Source: UBA6183 sp964603255
Lineage (GTDB): Bacteria; Bacteroidota; Bacteroidia; UKL13-3
Assembly (NCBI GenBank): GCA_964603255.1
Contig: CAZRVA010000069.1
Coordinates: 1-13,901 of the forward strand
Length of the DNA stretch: 13,901 nucleotides
Direction of reading: 5' to 3'
The notes beneath the pieces were generated by a model, which saw only the letters and a program-made list of their open reading frames with translations, had not been told where the DNA came from and did not search any database. The position numbers and the translations under genes are program-made. Shown one piece after another: positions 7,949-13,901 of the stretch (position 1 is the stretch's first letter; each line of letters begins with the position of its first letter).

Positions 7949-9262
7949 CTATGGATTTACAATGGTTCCGTACAAATCAAAATCCTCGGCCGAATCAATT
8001 CTAACCTGAGCAAAATCGCCAATGCGTATATAGTTGTTTTTTGCATCAACTAAAACTTCATTATCTACTTCTGGCGAGTCGAATTCAGTACGACCAACAT
8101 AATAACCACTGTCTTTTCTATCAAACAAAACCTTAAATGTTTTACTTACTTTTTGCTGATTAAGCTTGGCAGAAATACCTTGTTGTATATCCATTACAAT
8201 GGCGGCACGTTCTTCTTTTACTTCTTGCGGAACATCATCAACCATGGTTCCGGCATGCGTTCCATCCTCGTGGCTGTAAGTAAATATTCCTAAGCGATCA
8301 AATTTGTTGTGTTCAACAAACTTACACAGGTCTTTAAAATCTTGTTCCGTTTCTCCCGGGTGACCAGCAATTAAAGTGGTTCTGATGGCAATGCCAGGTA
8401 CTTTTTCGCGCATGGTATCTATTACCTCTTGGGTACGTTTTGATGTAATACCTCTGCGCATTATTTTTAGCATATTATCGCTAGTATGCTGTAAAGGAAT
8501 GTCAATGTACTTGCAAATATTATCACGTTCACGCATAACATCAAGTGCATCTAGAGGGAATTGAGAAGGGTAGGCATAATGCAACCTTATCCACTCCAGT
8601 CCGTTGATGTCACTCATCCTGCGTAACAATTCGGCTAACTTACGCTCACCATACAAATCAAGTCCGTAATAGGTACTGTCTTGCGCTATTAATAAAATTT
8701 CCTTGGTTCCGTTTTTTACCAAACCTTTAACCTCTGTTTCTAACTGCTCAAAACTTTTAGATACGTGTTTACCACGCATAATAGGTATAGCACAAAACGA
8801 ACAAGGTCTGTCACAACCTTCGCTTATTTTTAAATAAGCATAATGCGATGGAGTGGTGATTAAACGTTCGCCAATTAACTCATGTTTATAATCAGCGCCC
8901 AATGTTTTTAACAACTGGGGCAAATGTGTTGTACCAAAGTATTTATCTACATCCGGAATTTCTTTTTGTAAATCGGGCATGTAGCGCTGCGATAAACAAC
9001 CGGTTACGTATAGTTTGTCAATTTCGCCTTGTTGTTTGGCCTCAGCAAAACGTAAAATAGTATCAATACTTTCTTGCTTGGCGTTATCAATAAACCCACA
9101 AGTATTAATTATAATTACATTGGCATCATCCTTGGTGCTCTCGTGTTCAACATCAAAATTATTGGCCTTTAGTTGGCTATATAATTCTTCACTATCAACA
9201 ATGTTTTTAGAACACCCAAGTGTAATGATGTTTACTTTATCTTCTTTACGTTTAGTTTTCAA
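7949..9262 (-). CDS. rimO: Ribosomal protein uS12 methylthiotransferase RimO
   Basis: RimO is a radical-SAM enzyme that methylthiolates a conserved Asp of ribosomal protein uS12. The N-terminal UPF0004 domain carries Cys17 (LGCSKN), Cys55 (NTCGF) and Cys89 (TGCLSQRY), which bind one 4Fe-4S cluster. The radical-SAM triad is Cys150, Cys154 and Cys157 in GCDRPCSFC. The C-terminal ~65 residues form a TRAM domain. The LGCSKNIVDSE signature and the uninterrupted RimO-type N-terminus separate it from MiaB. The start appears to be TTG at 9262: an in-frame stop lies at 9272-9274, no ATG occurs between it and the conserved N-terminus, and starting at the next internal Met would remove cluster cysteines. 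It lies 31 bases after ftsY and 3 bases before bshC. The length of 437 residues is normal. Confidence 0.97.
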   Translation of the reverse strand: MKTKRKEDKVNIITLGCSKNIVDSEELYSQLKANNFDVEHESTKDDANVIIINTCGFIDNAKQESIDTILRFAEAKQQGEIDKLYVTGCLSQRYMPDLQKEIPDVDKYFGTTHLPQLLKTLGADYKHELIGERLITTPSHYAYLKISEGCDRPCSFCAIPIMRGKHVSKSFEQLETEVKGLVKNGTKEILLIAQDSTYYGLDLYGERKLAELLRRMSDINGLEWIRLHYAYPSQFPLDALDVMRERDNICKYIDIPLQHTSDNMLKIMRRGITSKRTQEVIDTMREKVPGIAIRTTLIAGHPGETEQDFKDLCKFVEHNKFDRLGIFTYSHEDGTHAGTMVDDVPQEVKEERAAIVMDIQQGISAKLNQQKVSKTFKVLFDRKDSGYYVGRTEFDSPEVDNEVLVDAKNNYIRIGDFAQVRIDSAEDFDLYGTIVNP

Positions 9263-9293
9263 AATACTTTTCTAAATCAGTTTTTCAATCAAA

Positions 9294-10241
9294 TTAGTTA
9301 AACAACGAATCAACAAATTCGTGTTTGTTAAATAGCTGTAAATCCTCAATTCCCTCGCCCACACCAATATATTTTACAGGTATTTTAAATAAATCGGCAA
9401 TACCAATTACCACACCACCTTTTGCCGTGCCATCCAATTTGGTTAATGCAAGTGCATTTACTTCTGTAGCTGCAGTAAATTGTTTGGCTTGTTCAAATGC
9501 ATTTTGGCCGGTGCTGGCATCTAAAACCAACAATACTTCGTGTGGCGAGTCAGGAACAACTTTACTCATAACGCGTTTAATTTTACTTAACTCATTCATT
9601 AAGTCAACGCGGTTATGAAGCCTACCTGCGGTATCAATAATTACAATATCTCCGTTGTTTTCTGTGGCATATTTTACAGCATCATAAGCAACAGATGCAG
9701 GGTCGGTATTCATGCCATGTTCCACTACATGTACACCATTTCTTTCGCCCCAAATTTTTAATTGCTGAACAGCTGCGGCCCTAAAGGTATCTCCGGCACC
9801 CAACACAACTTTTTTGCCGGCACTTTTAAATTGATGGGCCAGTTTGCCAATGGTAGTAGTTTTTCCTACTCCATTTACGCCCACCACCATAATTACATAT
9901 GGTTTGGCTGGTTTTTCGTCAGCAAAATTGTTGTTGTATAATCCGCTTTCGTCAAATAGCTTGGCAATTTCGTCTTTAAGTAATTTGTTAAGTTCGTTGG
10001 TATTAATGTACTTATCAGCTGCAACACGTTTCTGCAATCGCTCAATAATTTTTAAGGTAGTTTCAATACCTACGTCACTGGTTACCAATATTTCTTCCAA
10101 CTGATCTAAAAAATCATCATCAACGGTTGACTTACCCACCAAAGCTTTACTGATTTTATCAAATAAGCTGGTTTTGGTTTTTTCTAAACCTTGATCGAGT
10201 TTTTCTTTTTTTTCTTTACTAAAGAAACTGAAAATGCCCAT
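9294..10241 (-). CDS. ftsY: Signal recognition particle receptor FtsY
   Basis: FtsY is the membrane-associated GTPase that receives SRP-bound ribosomes and delivers them to SecYEG. The 315-residue product has a helical N domain (residues ~15-100) and the G domain: Walker A GVNGVGKTT at 121-129, the insertion-box region DTFRAAA at 151-157, G3 DTAGR at 203-207 and G4 TKLDGTAKGG at 267-276. The long acidic A domain of the E. coli protein is absent; only a short Lys-rich N-terminus (SFFSKEKKEKL) precedes the N domain, as is usual in Bacteroidota. DTFRAAA and the domain order also fit Ffh, but the absence of a Met-rich M domain identifies FtsY. It is the first gene after the terminator at 10296-10329 and leads the ftsY-rimO-bshC unit. 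Confidence 0.97.
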   Translation of the reverse strand: MGIFSFFSKEKKEKLDQGLEKTKTSLFDKISKALVGKSTVDDDFLDQLEEILVTSDVGIETTLKIIERLQKRVAADKYINTNELNKLLKDEIAKLFDESGLYNNNFADEKPAKPYVIMVVGVNGVGKTTTIGKLAHQFKSAGKKVVLGAGDTFRAAAVQQLKIWGERNGVHVVEHGMNTDPASVAYDAVKYATENNGDIVIIDTAGRLHNRVDLMNELSKIKRVMSKVVPDSPHEVLLVLDASTGQNAFEQAKQFTAATEVNALALTKLDGTAKGGVVIGIADLFKIPVKYIGVGEGIEDLQLFNKHEFVDSLFN

Positions 10242-10295
10242 GTGTATTTATATTAAGCGATGCGAATTTACTTTAATTTAGGCATCAACCATAAT

Positions 10296-10329
10296 AAAAA
10301 AAGCACCCTGATTGCTCACGGTGCTTTTT
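10296..10329 (-). terminator. Intrinsic terminator/attenuator between the ribosomal-protein genes and ftsY
   Basis: The arms are 10298-10307 and 10320-10329 (10 bp, GCACC/GGTGC core flanked by A/T). On the minus strand the hairpin is followed by a T-rich tail (plus-strand A run 10296-10302). Within the 12-base loop, TGA and TCA can pair across a GCAA tetraloop, extending the hairpin past a G-G mismatch. It starts 23 bases after the DUF4295 stop and ends about 55 bases before the ftsY start. It should sharply reduce read-through from the ribosomal-protein genes into ftsY. Confidence 0.85.
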
Positions 10330-10352
10330 AATATGGTAAAACCTTTAAGCTA

Positions 10353-10502
10353 TTATGCTTTAAAGTGTGATTTAACGTCTTCGTTAGGAATAATTTCGGC
10401 CTTAAAAGAGTATGAACCCTTTTTGTTTTTAACCGCGCGGTACACTTTAGCAAAATCTTTGCCTGCACCAGTTTTTAATGTAGCAACTACCTTCTTAGCC
10501 AT
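10353..10502 (-). CDS. DUF4295 family protein, probable ribosomal protein bL38
   Basis: This 49-residue basic protein begins MAKKVVATLKTGAGKDF and ends VKSHFKA. The MAKK..ATLKTG.GK.FAK pattern and the place directly after rpmG identify DUF4295, a family confined to Bacteroidota. From memory, a cryo-EM structure of the Flavobacterium johnsoniae ribosome revealed a new large-subunit protein named bL38, which I believe is this family; I cannot verify that here. The composition (11 Lys, 1 Arg) and co-transcription with rpmB and rpmG support a ribosomal role. The ATG is 8 bases after the rpmG stop, and a terminator follows the stop codon. It is easily missed because it is so short. Confidence 0.92.
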   Translation of the reverse strand: MAKKVVATLKTGAGKDFAKVYRAVKNKKGSYSFKAEIIPNEDVKSHFKA

Positions 10503-10510
10503 GGTTCAAA

Positions 10511-10693
10511 TTATTTAATTTCTTTGTGAACAGTAACTTTCTTCATAATCGGGTTGTATTTTTTCAACTCGATACGTTCAGTTGTATTTTTTCTGTTTTT
10601 CTTAGTGATATAACGAGAAGTACCAGGCAAGCCAGATGCTTTGTGCTCAGTACATTCTAATATTACTTGAATTCTGTTTTTACTACGTGCCAT
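10511..10693 (-). CDS. rpmG: 50S ribosomal protein bL33
   Basis: This 60-residue bL33 is a component of the large subunit near the E site. It has the family pattern: R-x-x-V-I-L-E-C-T-E at residues 7-16, then RYITKKNRKNT, then a Lys-rich KKYNPIMKKVTVHKE tail. It keeps only one cysteine (Cys14), so it is the zinc-free (C-) type with no four-Cys ribbon. It lies 17 bases downstream of rpmB and 8 bases upstream of DUF4295. Unlike every other gene here it has a strong Shine-Dalgarno. Confidence 0.97.
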   Translation of the reverse strand: MARSKNRIQVILECTEHKASGLPGTSRYITKKNRKNTTERIELKKYNPIMKKVTVHKEIK

Positions 10694-10701
10694 TGCTGTA
10701 A

Positions 10702-10707
10702 CTCCTT
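10702..10707 (-). promoter_or_regulatory. Strong Shine-Dalgarno before rpmG
   Basis: The minus strand reads AAGGAG, 8 bases before the rpmG ATG, which is ideal sequence and spacing for pairing with the 16S rRNA 3' end. The other starts in this window have no comparable site, as expected for Bacteroidota, whose ribosomes hide the anti-Shine-Dalgarno. Confidence 0.6.
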
Positions 10708-10710
10708 ATA

Positions 10711-10941
10711 TTAAATGGTGCCGTTTTTTACGAATTTACGTAAAGTAGCGGTAACACCGTTTTTGTTAATTGTTTTAATTGCTTTGGTTGAAACACGCAA
10801 AGTAATCCACATATTTTCTTCAGGGATAAAGAATTTTTTATCCTGCAAATTTGGGTAAAAACGTCTTTTCGTTTTTCTATTTGAGTGCGATACGTTGTTA
10901 CCAACCATTGCACGTTTACCTGTTAAATCACAAACTCTCAT
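10711..10941 (-). CDS. rpmB: 50S ribosomal protein bL28
   Basis: This 76-residue bL28 is part of the large subunit. It starts MRVCDLTGKRAMVGNNVSHS, the classic bL28 N-terminus, followed by NRKTKRRFYPNLQ and the C-terminal RVSTKAIKTINKNG. The open frame extends to an ATG at 10995 (94 residues). I reject that start because the extra 18 residues are not part of the family and the predicted promoter overlaps them. It is the first gene of the rpmB-rpmG-DUF4295 unit. No Shine-Dalgarno is present. The zinc-binding cysteine set found in some bL28 proteins is absent; only Cys4 remains. Confidence 0.97.
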   Translation of the reverse strand: MRVCDLTGKRAMVGNNVSHSNRKTKRRFYPNLQDKKFFIPEENMWITLRVSTKAIKTINKNGVTATLRKFVKNGTI

Positions 10942-10965
10942 GGCTTTTTCTATTAAAAAGGAGTG

Positions 10966-10995
10966 CAAATATCGGGATATATTTTTTAAATGCAA
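10966..10995 (-). promoter_or_regulatory. Predicted promoter of the rpmB-rpmG-DUF4295 unit
   Basis: On the minus strand TTG (10995-10993) is followed after 19 bases by GATATTTG (10973-10966), one mismatch from TAnnTTTG and at ideal spacing. Transcription would begin near 10961, about 20 bases before the rpmB ATG. This supports the shorter rpmB start. Confidence 0.5.
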
Positions 10996-11127
10996 GTGCT
11001 TTTTAAAAAATAATCAACCAATTGGCTTTAGCCCTTTATTTGCGGTGTTAAAAATTTTAGCTGGGCAATTATAGGCCTTTTATGCATCAATACAAAAACT
11101 GCCGACCATTTTTTAATGAAAGGTATT
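10996..11127. other. Divergent intergenic region between rpmB and the DUF2314-TonB_C gene
   Basis: This AT-rich spacer separates the two divergent promoters. It contains a small CCAATTGG palindrome near 11027 but no open frame, tRNA, repeat or terminator that I can support. Any regulatory site in it is not recognisable by eye. Confidence 0.4.
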
Positions 11128-11156
11128 TTTGTTGTTTTTAAATTGCCTTATGTTTG
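11128..11156 (+). promoter_or_regulatory. Predicted Bacteroidota-type promoter for the DUF2314-TonB_C gene
   Basis: TTTG (11128-11131) and TATGTTTG (11149-11156), the latter a perfect TAnnTTTG, are separated by 17 bases. Transcription should start near 11161, leaving about 18 bases before the ATG at 11179. It may also drive the enoyl-CoA hydratase gene 5 bases downstream. Confidence 0.6.
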
Positions 11157-11178
11157 GAGCCTTATTGGTAATTAATTC

Positions 11179-11961
11179 ATGATTCGCAATTTTAAACTAA
11201 CATACGCTGTTTTAGCGCTTATGCTATTGGGAGCAAACTCTGCAGCGGCTCATACCAAGGAGCTAGCCATGGAAACAGCTCGCGAAACATGGTGGTATTT
11301 TAAGCAAGTGATAAATAAACCTAATACCAATCAGGCAAAATTTTCTGTTAAAGTTATTGATAATACATGGATAACTGATGTTAAGTGGGTTAGTGATGTT
11401 GGCTATTCGGGTAAACAGGTCTTGGATGGTGGCTTTTTGGGTAATGAAGTGATTATAAAGGATAGTTCATCAATTTTTGACTGGGCATTCGTAGAAAATA
11501 AACAAATAATCGGGGCTTTTTCATACCGCATTGGCCCACAAGGAGAAGATAAAAAGTATATCACTTCACTTTTGGGTGCAAGGCTTGTGAATTATCAGGC
11601 AGTTGGTGATGATTTTTTAAATAGAAGTAAAAGGCCTGGATTTAATATTGCTGGGGATAGCACGAGCCTAGCGTTTTTGAATAACAGATTTGATGGCGGA
11701 GTTGCCGGATTTTATAAATATTTATCTAGTACAATAAGTTACCCTCCGTTTGCAAGAGAGATAGGTTTACAAGGATATTGTTATATTTCATTTACGGTTT
11801 CACCAACTGGATCAATAGAAGACGTTCTAATTGAACAAACGATAGGAGGGGGTAGCTATTACGAGTGTCAAAATGTAATGAACCAAATGCCAGACTTTAA
11901 ACCCGATGATATAGGTATCAAAACAAGGTTTACCTTACCAGTAAAACTAGTATTAAACTAA
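11179..11961 (+). CDS. Secreted DUF2314 + TonB C-terminal-domain protein
   Basis: This 260-residue protein has an unusual make-up. Residues 1-24 form a signal peptide (hydrophobic core AVLALMLLGA, cleavage at AAA-H). Residues about 30-119 resemble DUF2314 (YegJ-like): an A..T...F start, FSVKVID, WITDVKW, then IFDWAFVENKQIIGAFSYRI. Residues about 171-259 form a TonB C-terminal domain: FYKYLSSTISYPPFAREIGLQGYCYISFTV, quoted here only as a FYKYL..I.YP..A...G.QG pattern, then a GSI..V IGGG segment and a closing FTLPVKL. TonB C-terminal domains normally contact TonB-dependent outer-membrane receptors, but the protein lacks the Pro-rich spanning linker, and its only hydrophobic segment looks cleavable. 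A role as a classical energy transducer is therefore doubtful, and I cannot assign a function. It lies 5 bases before the enoyl-CoA hydratase gene, with a promoter upstream. Confidence 0.85.
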   Translation: MIRNFKLTYAVLALMLLGANSAAAHTKELAMETARETWWYFKQVINKPNTNQAKFSVKVIDNTWITDVKWVSDVGYSGKQVLDGGFLGNEVIIKDSSSIFDWAFVENKQIIGAFSYRIGPQGEDKKYITSLLGARLVNYQAVGDDFLNRSKRPGFNIAGDSTSLAFLNNRFDGGVAGFYKYLSSTISYPPFAREIGLQGYCYISFTVSPTGSIEDVLIEQTIGGGSYYECQNVMNQMPDFKPDDIGIKTRFTLPVKLVLN

Positions 11962-11966
11962 AAAAT

Positions 11967-12746
11967 ATGAATTACGAATTTATAATAGCCGAACCGGCAT
12001 TTCAACCACACATAGCGCTTATTCGCTTAAACAGACCCAAAGAGTTAAATGCATTAAACTTACAGTTGATGCAAGAAATTAAACATGCGTTGTTAACTTT
12101 CGATCAAGACGACAATGTGCGCTGTATCATCATTACCGGAAACGAGCGTGCTTTTGCTGCCGGTGCCGACATAAAACAAATGGAAAGCAAAACGGCTATC
12201 GATATGTTAAAGATTGATCAGTTTGAAACTTGGGATCAGATACGTAAAACCAAAAAGCCAATTATTGCAGCCGTTAGTGGATTTTGCTTGGGTGGTGGTT
12301 GCGAGTTAGCCATGACTTGCGATATGATTGTTGCGAGTGAAACAGCAAAATTTGGTCAGCCGGAAATTAAATTAGCCATTATGCCCGGTGCAGGTGGTAC
12401 ACAACGTTTAACTAAAGCTGTTGGTAAAGCCTTGGCCATGGAAATGGTGTTAACCGGAAAGTTTATTAGTGCAGAAGAGGCCATGGATGCAGGTTTAATT
12501 AACCGTGTAGTTCCTGAAGAAGTTTATTTAGATGAAGCCGTGAAATTGGCTGCGGAAATTGCCGTTCAGTCTCCTGTTGCAGTGCGTTTAGCCAAGGAAA
12601 GTGTACTAAAAGCGTTTGATAGTGGCTTACAAGAAGGTTTATACTTTGAGCGCAAAAACTTCTACATGTGTTTTGCCAGCGAAGACCAAAAAGAAGGTAT
12701 GAATGCTTTTGTAGAAAAACGTAAACCGAACTTTACTGGTAAGTAA
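11967..12746 (+). CDS. Enoyl-CoA hydratase (crotonase family)
   Basis: This enzyme hydrates trans-2-enoyl-CoA to 3-hydroxyacyl-CoA in beta-oxidation or related acyl-CoA pathways in the cytoplasm. The 259-residue protein is full length. Both catalytic glutamates of true hydratases are present: Glu113 in GGGCELAM and Glu133 in GQPEI, 20 residues apart as in the rat mitochondrial enzyme (Glu144/Glu164). The oxyanion-hole segments AAGADIK (64-70) and GGG (109-111) are intact. The C-terminus FASEDQKEGMNAFVEKR is typical of short-chain hydratases. The sequence does not separate PaaF-, Crt- and FadB-like roles, so I give no symbol. It begins 5 bases after the DUF2314-TonB_C gene, so the two are probably co-transcribed, although no functional link is obvious. 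There is no Shine-Dalgarno. Confidence 0.95.
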   Translation: MNYEFIIAEPAFQPHIALIRLNRPKELNALNLQLMQEIKHALLTFDQDDNVRCIIITGNERAFAAGADIKQMESKTAIDMLKIDQFETWDQIRKTKKPIIAAVSGFCLGGGCELAMTCDMIVASETAKFGQPEIKLAIMPGAGGTQRLTKAVGKALAMEMVLTGKFISAEEAMDAGLINRVVPEEVYLDEAVKLAAEIAVQSPVAVRLAKESVLKAFDSGLQEGLYFERKNFYMCFASEDQKEGMNAFVEKRKPNFTGK

Positions 12747-12840
12747 TTTGTTTAAGATAACTGATTTGAGGTTCATGGTTTATTGTTCGTGGCCTCTGTC
12801 CGTGGTTTAGTATTGAGTTTTATACACCTTATTATACAGC
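12747..12840 (+). other. Spacer upstream of the queA-like gene
   Basis: This 94-base spacer contains no terminator hairpin after the hydratase gene and no TAnnTTTG promoter that I can support. The queA-like gene may therefore be read through from upstream. Its middle part holds a short degenerate tandem repeat. Confidence 0.5.
12771..12811 (+). repeat. Degenerate 13-14-base tandem repeat, three units
   Basis: Three adjacent units are GTTCATGGTTTATT (12771-12784), GTTCGTGGCCTCT (12785-12797) and GTCCGTGGTTTAGT (12798-12811). The shared core is GTyCrTGG. The units differ at several positions, so this could be an old duplication or chance. Confidence 0.4.
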
Positions 12841-13901
12841 ATGCACTCGCCCAAACAACTTAATATTTTAGATTTTTCGTACGATTTACCTGATGAGAAA
12901 ATTGCAAAATTTCCATTGAAAAACCGGGATGAATCGAAATTATTGGTATATCAAAACGCTACCATAACTGATGCTGTTTTTAGGCAAATTGATACCCATT
13001 TGCCCGAAAATAGTTTGGTGGTGTTTAATAATACCCGGGTTGTTCATGCGCGTTTGTTGTTTAACCGACTTACCGGTGCGCAGATAGAAATATTTTGTAT
13101 CGAGCCACTTCATCATTTAGATTATCAGCAGGCTTTTGTTAGTAAACAAAGCAGTACTTGGAAATGTATGGTGGGCAATGCCAAAAAGTGGAAAGAAGAG
13201 TGGCTAGAGAAGCAAGTAGAAACACCCTTGGGTGATGTTACGTTAAAAGCCACCAAAAAAGGAAACGCTGGTGAATTAACAGTGGTTGAATTTACTTGGA
13301 ATAATATGGATTTAGCGTTTGCAGAGGTTGTGCATTATGCGGGAAGTTTGCCAATACCTCCTTATTTAAATCGTAAAACAGAAGCCGCTGATGAAGAGCG
13401 ATACCAAACGGTTTATGCAAAAGTTGCGGGTTCGGTAGCTGCGCCAACAGCAGGTTTACACTTTACTCCAGCTGTTTTTGAACAGTTGAAACAAAAACAA
13501 ATTACAGTTGATGAAGTAACGCTTCATGTAGGTGCCGGAACATTTAAGCCGGTTAAAGCAGAAGCGTTGGCTGATCATGAAATGCATGAGGAAACACTTT
13601 ATGTTGAACTTTCAACCCTTAAAAATATTGCAGCATGCTTGCATGCTAAAACGACACTTGTAGCAGTTGGAACAACCAGTATGCGAACACTAGAAAGTTT
13701 GTTTTGGCATGGCGTAAAAATATGCTTAAACAAAGCAAGCCGGGAGGTGGAAATAAAACAATGGGATGCATACGAGTTGTTGCTGGGCGACATTACACCA
13801 ATTCAATCTATTACTGCCATTATAGAAAAAATGGAAAATGATAATGAAAACGTTTTAGTTGGCAGTACGCAAATTATTTTAGCTCCGGGTTATCAATTCA
13901 G
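12841..13901 (+). CDS. QueA-like S-adenosylmethionine:tRNA ribosyltransferase-isomerase, long form, 3' end cut by the window
   Basis: QueA transfers and rearranges the ribosyl part of AdoMet onto 7-aminomethyl-7-deazaguanine in tRNA to give epoxyqueuosine. The frame is open from ATG 12841 to the edge (353 codons so far). Family blocks are clear: FSYDLPDEKIAKFPL near the start, NSLVVFNNTRVVHARLL around 57-73, the PIPPYL segment, ERYQTVYAKVAGSVAAPTAG around 186-205, LHVGAGTFKPV, and VGTTSMRTLE around 276-285. The final NFHxPxSTLL block lies beyond the edge. Between VGTTSMRTLE and APGYQF there is an insertion of about 50 residues not found in the roughly 350-residue canonical QueA. Long QueA-like proteins of about 400 residues are known in Bacteroidota, so this may be that paralogue, and its reaction may differ. 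Confidence 0.93.
   Translation, partial: MHSPKQLNILDFSYDLPDEKIAKFPLKNRDESKLLVYQNATITDAVFRQIDTHLPENSLVVFNNTRVVHARLLFNRLTGAQIEIFCIEPLHHLDYQQAFVSKQSSTWKCMVGNAKKWKEEWLEKQVETPLGDVTLKATKKGNAGELTVVEFTWNNMDLAFAEVVHYAGSLPIPPYLNRKTEAADEERYQTVYAKVAGSVAAPTAGLHFTPAVFEQLKQKQITVDEVTLHVGAGTFKPVKAEALADHEMHEETLYVELSTLKNIAACLHAKTTLVAVGTTSMRTLESLFWHGVKICLNKASREVEIKQWDAYELLLGDITPIQSITAIIEKMENDNENVLVGSTQIILAPGYQF

Noticed and set aside
10958..10964. ACTCCTT near the rpmB transcript start, complementary to the rpmG Shine-Dalgarno, as a regulatory pairing
   Set aside because: Only 7 bases match, and the predicted transcript start falls within the element, so it may not be in the RNA.
10942..10995. N-terminal extension of rpmB to an ATG at 10995
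   Set aside because: The 18 extra residues are foreign to bL28, and the predicted promoter lies inside them. The ATG at 10941 gives the classic MRVCDLTGK start.
13599..13793. Minus-strand open frame of 64 codons near the right edge
   Set aside because: It is antisense to the conserved VGTTSMRTLE part of the queA-like gene, with no domain or start signal of its own.

Overview
The window comes from an AT-rich genome of the phylum Bacteroidota. Four things support this. The order rpmB-rpmG-DUF4295-ftsY-rimO is characteristic of the phylum. DUF4295 is a Bacteroidota family. Nearly all starts lack a Shine-Dalgarno sequence. Several intergenic regions carry the Bacteroidota promoter pattern (TTG or TTTG, about 17-23 bases, then TAnnTTTG). 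I cannot place it below phylum. There are no rRNA or tRNA genes, CRISPR arrays, insertion sequences or phage genes. This is core chromosome with a few lineage-specific envelope genes.

Layout. Left part, mostly minus strand: mutS (119-2716); an outer-membrane beta-barrel protein with a C-terminal SPOR domain (2808-4187); a plus-strand SpoU/TrmH RNA methyltransferase (4299-4838); and a second beta-barrel/coiled-coil/SPOR protein (4831-6183, minus), whose 3' end overlaps the methyltransferase by 8 bases. Middle, minus strand, in transcription order: rpmB (bL28), rpmG (bL33), a 49-residue DUF4295 protein (probably ribosomal protein bL38), an intrinsic terminator, then ftsY, rimO and bshC closely spaced. 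Right part, plus strand: a secreted DUF2314 + TonB C-terminal-domain protein (11179-11961), an enoyl-CoA hydratase 5 bases downstream (11967-12746), and a long-form QueA-like protein running off the right edge (12841-13901).

How the genes relate. The middle block concerns the ribosome: two or three large-subunit proteins, the SRP receptor that docks ribosomes at the membrane, and the methylthiotransferase for ribosomal protein uS12, with the bacillithiol ligase BshC at the end. The methyltransferase and the QueA-like protein would add RNA modification. The two SPOR proteins look like paralogous outer-membrane/peptidoglycan linkers and are the least described part of the window.

The observations I rate highest are the pair of barrel-SPOR proteins, the terminator of one of them lying inside a conserved motif of the opposite-strand methyltransferase gene, the DUF2314-TonB_C fusion, and a lone strong Shine-Dalgarno in front of rpmG. 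I see no clearly novel multi-gene defence or mobile system.
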